Origin: JBAOHV01 sp964450685
GTDB lineage: Bacteria > Actinomycetota > Acidimicrobiia > Acidimicrobiales > Microtrichaceae
Assembly: GCA_964450685.1 (NCBI GenBank)
Contig: CAYVDN010000004.1
Span: 44,051 to 108,050 of the forward strand
Length of the DNA stretch: 64,000 nt
Direction: 5' to 3'
Below the pieces are notes generated by a model, which ran no database searches, was not told the DNA's origin, and saw nothing but the letters and a program-made list of their open reading frames with translations. Within the stretch, counting starts at the first letter, position 1. Every line of letters starts with the position of its first letter. This document shows positions 60,758 to 64,000 of this stretch, one piece after another. The position numbers and the translations under genes were made by a program.

Positions 60758-62308
60758 TCAGTTGACCTGCCGGTCGCGCCCGTCCCAGTAGGGGGCGCGC
60801 AGCTTGAACTTCTGCAACTTGCCGGTCGCGGTACGGGCGAGCTCGTCACGGAACTCGACCGACGTCGGGCACTTGTAGTGGGCTATCCGTGAACGGCAGT
60901 GGTCGATCAGGTCGCGTTCGGTGGCAGCCGATCCGGGGTTGAGCACGACAAGGGCCTTGATCGTCTCACCCCAGCGATCGTCCGGGATGCCGATCACGGC
61001 CACCTCGGCCACGTCCGGATGGCCGAACAGGACGTCCTCGACCTCTATCGACGAGACGTTCTCACCGCCCGAGATGATCACGTCCTTCTTGCGGTCCTGG
61101 ATCGTGACGTAGCTCTCGCCATCGATGGTGGCGCCGTCACCGGTGTGGAACCAGCCGCCCTCGAGCGCCGCCGCGGTCTCGACCGGCTGATCCCAGTAGC
61201 TTTTCAGCACCGTGTTGCTCGCCGCGAGCAGCTCGCCGTCGTCGTCGACCCGGAGTCGGGTGCCGAGCACCGGGGCACCCGCTCGCACCAGCTTGCGTGC
61301 TCGCTCGGAGGTGTCGAGCTCGTCCCATTCGGAACGGCCGCGGTTCATGGTCAGCAGCGGGGCTGTCTCGGTCAGCCCGTAGATCTGGATGAACTCCCAT
61401 CCGAGCTCGGCCTCGACGCGTTCGATGGTGCGCGACGGCGGAGGGGCACCGGCGACGATGATCCGCACCCGTCGACTCCCGTCGCTCCCGTCACCCGGGA
61501 TCGGTCCCTCCCAGTCGGCCGCCGCGTCGAGGACCATCGCCACCACGGCTGGTGCTCCGCACATGAGCGTCACACCGTGGTCCCGGACCCGTCGGAGGAT
61601 CTCGTGGCCGTCGACCTTGCGGAGCACCACCTGACGGACCCCCATGGCCGCTGTCGTGTACGGCATACCCCAGCCGTTGCAGTGGAACATCGGGAGCGTG
61701 TGCAGGTACACGTCCCGGTCGTCGACCCCGGCGTGCCAGCCGAACACCGCCGCGTTCACCCACAGGTTGCGGTGCGTCATCTCGACGCCCTTTGGCCGAG
61801 CCGTCGTGCCGCTCGTGTAGTTGATCGTCGCGGTGGCGTTCTCATCGGCCTGCCACGGCGAGAAGTCCAGGTCGTCGCGGTAGAGCACCCGGTCGGACTC
61901 GTCGCCGATCACGAACTTGTGGGGCGCGTCGACCGATTCGAGCTGCTCCTTGAGTTCCGGGTCGATCAGCAGCACCTGTGCTCCACAATGCCCGACGATG
62001 TAGCGGACCTCGTCGGCGTGGAGGCGGAAGTTGACCGGGACCGCGACCCGGCCCGAGTAGGGGGCGCCGTAGAGAGCGGTCAGGAGACGCGACGAGTTGT
62101 GCGACACGATCGCTACACGCCCACCCTGGGGCACGCCGAGCGACTCCAGGCCGGCGGCGAACGCCCGCGACCTGCGAGCGATGTCGCGGTAGGTCATGGA
62201 CCCGAACGAAGCTGCCGGCTGGTCGGGTTCGTCGACGATCCCGACCCGGTCGCCGTAGACGGCTTCGGCACGGTCCAGGTGGTCTCTGACGGTGAGCGGT
62301 ACGAGCAT
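60758..62308 (-). CDS. AMP-forming acyl-CoA ligase (FadD-like)
   Basis: This 516-aa ANL-superfamily ligase activates a carboxylic acid to its CoA thioester. Motifs are YTSGTTARPKGVEMTH (A3), IYGLTETAPLL (A5), GGWFHTGD (A7), DRKKDVIISGGENVSS (A8 hinge) and the catalytic Lys in TATGKLQKFKL (A10). It resembles actinobacterial medium-chain acyl-CoA ligases rather than the FadD3 HIP-CoA ligase as I remember it. The ATG follows GGGG. The open frame upstream is antisense to the next gene and rejected. Substrate unknown. Confidence 0.9.
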   Translation of the reverse strand: MLVPLTVRDHLDRAEAVYGDRVGIVDEPDQPAASFGSMTYRDIARRSRAFAAGLESLGVPQGGRVAIVSHNSSRLLTALYGAPYSGRVAVPVNFRLHADEVRYIVGHCGAQVLLIDPELKEQLESVDAPHKFVIGDESDRVLYRDDLDFSPWQADENATATINYTSGTTARPKGVEMTHRNLWVNAAVFGWHAGVDDRDVYLHTLPMFHCNGWGMPYTTAAMGVRQVVLRKVDGHEILRRVRDHGVTLMCGAPAVVAMVLDAAADWEGPIPGDGSDGSRRVRIIVAGAPPPSRTIERVEAELGWEFIQIYGLTETAPLLTMNRGRSEWDELDTSERARKLVRAGAPVLGTRLRVDDDGELLAASNTVLKSYWDQPVETAAALEGGWFHTGDGATIDGESYVTIQDRKKDVIISGGENVSSIEVEDVLFGHPDVAEVAVIGIPDDRWGETIKALVVLNPGSAATERDLIDHCRSRIAHYKCPTSVEFRDELARTATGKLQKFKLRAPYWDGRDRQVN

Positions 62309-62425
62309 CGTTCCCCCTTGCGGCTCGGTGAGGTCGCCAGTCTCGCTCAGCCAGCCACTCTCTGCTCGCGGTCCGCCTGACCGCCCGTTTGGGGTCCGGG
62401 GCCGGCTCCGGCACAGACTGGCGCC

Positions 62426-63652
62426 GTGAGCTCGGTCGAACGGCGTGACCTTCTGATCATCGGTGGCGGCCCGGCGGGTGCGGCCGCAGCGATCCGCGCC
62501 GCCCGCGGCGGCGCCCGGGTCACCGTGTTCGAGAAGGGTGAGCAGGGTCGGGACAAGATCTGCGGCGATGGCCTGACCCCGCGAGCGGTGCGTGCGTTGG
62601 GCGAGTTGGGGGTCGACCTTGGAGACGCCCACCGCATCGACGGGTTGAGGATGATCGCGAACAGGACCCAGCGGCAGCTCCCGTGGCCGGGCATCGCGCC
62701 GTTCCCAGCACACGGGGCGGTGTGGCCGCGGCGCCTGCTCGACGAGCGGCTCATGGGCCTGGCGGGCGAAGCCGGAGCGGAGTTGCTCTGGCATCACGAG
62801 GCGTTGCCCGTCATGGACGGTGCGCGGGTGACCGGTGTCCGGGTCGACGACCGTCTGTGGTCGGCTCCGATGGTGATCGTCGCTGCGGGAGCACCCGGCA
62901 GCGTCGCCAGGATGCTCGGCGCCGAGCGTGACCCCGACGAACCGTTCGGTCTGGCGATACGCACATACGCAGAGTCACCCCGCCATGCCGAGCGGTACCT
63001 GGAGGCATGTCTCACGCTGCGTGACGAACAGGGGGTAGCCGTCCCGGGGTACGGATGGATGTTCCCCTGTGGCGACGGGACGGTGAACATCGGCGTAGGT
63101 GCGCTGTCGACCATGAAGGGGTTCAAGTCGCTCAACCTGAACAGATTGCAGGACAGCTACCGCTCGTTGGTGCAGGACAGTTGGGACCTGGGCCCAGACC
63201 TGGAACGGCCTCGGGCCTGGCGCCTGCCGATGAGCACCGTTCGCCGCCACGGGCCCGGGTGGGTGGCCATCGGTGACGCTGCGGGGCTGGTCAACCCGAT
63301 GAACGGCGAGGGGATCGACTACGGGCTCGAATCCGGCATGCTCGCCGCCGACATGTTCCTGGACGGACCCGTGGGTGCACCCGCACGCTACGACCGACAC
63401 CTCGGTGAGCGCTTCGACTCGTTCCTGCGAACCGGTCGACGCTTCTCGTTCCTGATCGGGCACCCGACGATCCTGCGCAGCGGGCTCAGGGCAGCGGTCG
63501 GAACCCAGGGCATCGCCAACCTCACCCTGCAGGTCATGGGAAACCTGGTCGACTCCGATACCCCGGGTACTGGGGGGATCGCCATGAGAGCCGCCGACAG
63601 GCTGCTCGGAATGGCCGACCCGCTCCTGCGCCGCACCCGCGCCGCTGCCTGA
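62426..63652 (+). CDS. Geranylgeranyl reductase-family FAD oxidoreductase
   Basis: This 408-aa flavoprotein has the N-terminal FAD motif LLIIGGGPAGAAAAI (about 8-22), KICGDGLTPRAV (the loop near the flavin), and GWVAIGDAAGLVNPMNGEGI (FAD ribityl-contact motif) with EGIDYGLES. The family reduces isoprenoid chains, for example in menaquinone or archaeal lipids, or oxidises related substrates. In actinobacteria members often saturate menaquinone side chains. It starts with GTG and is divergent from the acyl-CoA ligase. No partner gene is adjacent. Confidence 0.88.
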   Translation: MSSVERRDLLIIGGGPAGAAAAIRAARGGARVTVFEKGEQGRDKICGDGLTPRAVRALGELGVDLGDAHRIDGLRMIANRTQRQLPWPGIAPFPAHGAVWPRRLLDERLMGLAGEAGAELLWHHEALPVMDGARVTGVRVDDRLWSAPMVIVAAGAPGSVARMLGAERDPDEPFGLAIRTYAESPRHAERYLEACLTLRDEQGVAVPGYGWMFPCGDGTVNIGVGALSTMKGFKSLNLNRLQDSYRSLVQDSWDLGPDLERPRAWRLPMSTVRRHGPGWVAIGDAAGLVNPMNGEGIDYGLESGMLAADMFLDGPVGAPARYDRHLGERFDSFLRTGRRFSFLIGHPTILRSGLRAAVGTQGIANLTLQVMGNLVDSDTPGTGGIAMRAADRLLGMADPLLRRTRAAA

Positions 63653-63688
63653 GCGGCGTCGCCACCCCGGTTCGGCGCCAGGAACAGC

Positions 63689-64000
63689 TCAGGTGTCCCA
63701 GGAGAAGACCCTGGTGGCTATCAGCGTCAAGACCGCGGCGAAGCCGAGCAGGATCGCCATCGGCAGCAGGATCGCGTCGATCCCGCCGTCGCGGACCAAC
63801 ACGTCGAGCAGCCCGGTGCTCAGGTGTCGCATCGGCATGACCTCGGCGGTCTTCTGTACCCAGTCGGGCATGTCGTCTATGGGGAAGAACACGCCTGACA
63901 GGAAGGCCATCGGCAACACGATCAGGTTCACCGCGGCCGATGCCGACTCCTCGGTGCGGGCGAACGAGCCGACCAGCAATCCGACTGACAGGAACGCGAG
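63689..64000 (-). CDS. ABC-2 type permease, C-terminal part (N-terminus beyond window)
   Basis: The visible 103 codons are the C-terminus of an ABC-2/DrrB-type permease: hydrophobic segments LAFLSVGLLVGSF, AVNLIVLPMAFLSGVFFP and LPMAILLGFAAVLTLIATRV, with PIDDMPDWVQKTAEVMPMRH between them, a conserved pattern of the family. The frame is open to the window end, so the start lies outside. It is convergent with the flavoprotein gene. Confidence 0.82.
   Translation of the reverse strand, partial: LAFLSVGLLVGSFARTEESASAAVNLIVLPMAFLSGVFFPIDDMPDWVQKTAEVMPMRHLSTGLLDVLVRDGGIDAILLPMAILLGFAAVLTLIATRVFSWDT

Noticed and set aside
60758..62308. Acyl-CoA ligase as FadD3, the HIP-CoA ligase
   Set aside because: The motifs are generic ANL motifs and the sequence around them does not resemble FadD3 as remembered; it is 33 kb from the steroid block and lacks the 19-bp operator.
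1..64000. tRNA, rRNA, CRISPR array, insertion sequence, prophage or attachment site
   Set aside because: All intergenic gaps were read on both strands and none shows tRNA arms, regularly spaced repeats, transposase or integrase genes.

Overview
The window is high-GC DNA with short intergenic gaps, many GTG starts and frequent ATGA or GTGA start/stop overlaps. It looks like an actinobacterium. Lipoproteins with acidic, Thr-rich linkers just after the lipobox, an Ltp3-like thiolase, EchA20/IpdABC and an F420-type nitroreductase-family protein suggest the class Acidimicrobiia. That placement is an inference from gene content and style, not from a marker gene. I saw no rRNA, tRNA, CRISPR array, insertion sequence or phage gene.

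Left part (1-9.6 kb): the end of a DrrAB-like ABC exporter and a HAD phosphatase, then seryl-tRNA synthetase on the other strand. A four-gene minus-strand run follows, with a GT4 glycosyltransferase and three multi-pass membrane proteins (GT-C types), probably making a cell-surface glycan.

Steroid block (9.8-27.2 kb): this is the most distinctive region. It holds an Ltp3-like thiolase with its DUF35 partner, a protein with two TetR DNA-binding domains, an SDR, a DUF1023 hydrolase, echA20, ipdA, ipdB, ipdC and a pair of acyl-CoA dehydrogenases. EchA20 and IpdABC open the last two rings of the steroid nucleus (HIP pathway). One identical 19-bp sequence with a perfect 6-3-6 inverted-repeat core occurs three times, each just upstream of a different operon of this block (DUF35-ltp3, ipdABC, acyl-CoA dehydrogenases). 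This points to one regulon, and the tandem TetR is the obvious candidate regulator. Two large membrane GGDEF/EAL proteins sit inside the block, one with an intact EAL domain and one with a degenerate one.

Middle (27.2-43 kb): D-aminoacyl-tRNA deacylase, a flavodoxin, a complete recC-recB-recD operon, then sbcD-sbcC on the opposite strand, together a DNA-end-processing island. A branched-chain aminotransferase follows.

Right (43-64 kb): a double-PAS protein; three lipoprotein hydrolases (one alpha/beta, two with serine beta-lactamase fold) and an F420-type protein; an MFS exporter; a peptide-chaperone-like protein; a leishmanolysin-like lipoprotein; a branched-chain-amino-acid type ABC transporter (substrate-binding gene convergent with livHMGF, with a fused extracellular domain on LivH); a large GH36-like glycosidase; a methyltransferase; an acyl-CoA ligase; a geranylgeranyl-reductase-family flavoprotein; and the end of another ABC-2 permease.
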